A stretch of DNA of 64,000 nucleotides from Acridotheres tristis. Taxonomy: Eukaryota > Chordata > Aves > Passeriformes > Sturnidae. Under the pieces are notes generated by a model. It had not been told where the DNA came from and made no database searches. It saw only the letters and a program-made list of their open reading frames with translations. Below, one piece after another: positions 63,201-64,000 of this stretch (positions are counted from its first letter, which is position 1; every line of letters begins with the position of its first letter). The stretch lies in assembly GCA_037013685.1 (NCBI GenBank), contig CM072891.1:310001-374000 (forward strand), written 5' to 3'. The translations under genes were made by a program, and so were the position numbers.

Positions 63201-64000
63201 TAGACAAATGTTTCTTCCCCAAAATAACTGCTGACACTGTCAGTGCAGAACATCACTTACTTTGAGAACGTGTTGTAAGCAGATAACATTTGTCTATCAA
63301 AATAACTGTCCAACGCTCCCTATAAATTAGCTGGTAAGAGGCAATCTCAATGGTGCTTCTCACTGAAACACAAGCAAAAATTCTATCAGTTCTTTGTACT
63401 CTTTTGATCTGCAGCTTGCTGCTTCCTAAATGAACAGAATAGAACTGCCACTAGATCTGGGTCTGGGTCCCACCTTAAAATGTCAAGCCAGCTAAGAATC
63501 TTGTACAAAACTTTAAATTTCTGTAGACTCACTTTAGCTAAACTCCTATAATCAGGGCGAGTATTTGAACCCAATTCCATGCTGGCACAAACTGGTGAGG
63601 CCTTACTGACATCTGTAGAATGGCAATTCTTTACAAAGATAATTTGGCCTGCTGGTCTAAAGGCTGGGAGAAAATGGGTAGAGTACATTCTTGCTTTGAT
63701 GCAGACTGACATACAATACTTAATCACTTTAATAAGTTACCTCTGTCCACTGAGACCAGTGTTTACACAGAAGTTTTACAGACAGCAAAGCCCCAAAGAG
63801 TTAATGTTTTACAGTACAAAAATATAACCTTATAACACAGAACCAATAGGAAAAGCACATGCATATGCTTGGATAAGAAAACAATGCTTGTGTGTTACTG
63901 TATATAACTAAGAGTCAATGCAATCAGAACACTGATATTAAAAGCTTAGCTGAAGCAATTTGGGCTGGAATGGAACTGGAACTACTTTACAGCTGACTTC
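57234..64000. other. Intergenic sequence, no gene supported
   Basis: Unique AT-rich DNA with open frames of at most about 110 codons and no family resemblance. I find no promoter-like CpG-rich block, no RNA gene and no recognisable LINE or LTR. The next gene expected from vertebrate synteny (HECTD1, recalled) is not visible before the window ends. Confidence 0.55.
59338..59385. repeat. 20-bp direct duplication, 28-bp period
   Basis: The 20-mer tggaggtgccagagaaaaca occurs twice exactly (59338-59357 and 59366-59385), separated by 8 bp. It is a local tandem duplication with no element attached. Confidence 0.8.

Overview
The window is an AT-rich stretch of vertebrate nuclear DNA, almost certainly from a bird. 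The evidence is a short CR1-type LINE tail, long terminal repeats of a kind widespread in avian genomes, no mammalian repeats such as Alu or L1, and compact introns (116 bp to 5.0 kb). No marker identifies the species. A lineage outside the chicken group is a guess from the LTR types.

One large protein-coding gene on the + strand fills positions 1 to about 51,175. I reconstructed 34 consecutive coding exons by hand (151 to 49,808). They join in a single open frame of 6,018 nt, giving 2,005 residues and a stop. The protein is HEATR5A, a giant HEAT-repeat protein related to HEATR5B and yeast Laa1, a family linked to the AP-1 clathrin adaptor and endosome-Golgi traffic. About 42 N-terminal residues, the promoter and the 5' UTR lie upstream of the window. 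The 3' UTR runs to a canonical AATAAA at 51,152. All introns are GT-AG except one GC-AG intron after exon 24. Two acceptors are in-frame NAG-NAG pairs, exon 19 has two in-frame donors, and retention of the last intron would give a different C-terminus.

The introns carry little that can be named: a CR1 tail in intron 5, an LTR split by a second LTR-like insertion in intron 15, a solo LTR in intron 31, and short simple repeats and palindromes. All the recognisable retroelement pieces lie antisense to the gene.

From about 51.2 kb to 64 kb no gene can be supported. The one striking object there is a 1.26-kb array of an 8-bp unit (CTGTGTGT or CTGTGTGC) at 55,974-57,233. It creates long open frames in several registers that are not genes. 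In other vertebrates HECTD1 lies next in the direction of HEATR5A transcription (from memory), but nothing resembling its first exon or a CpG island is seen before the window ends. I found no sign of a new multi-gene system. The points of interest are splice architecture, nested retroelements and the octamer array.
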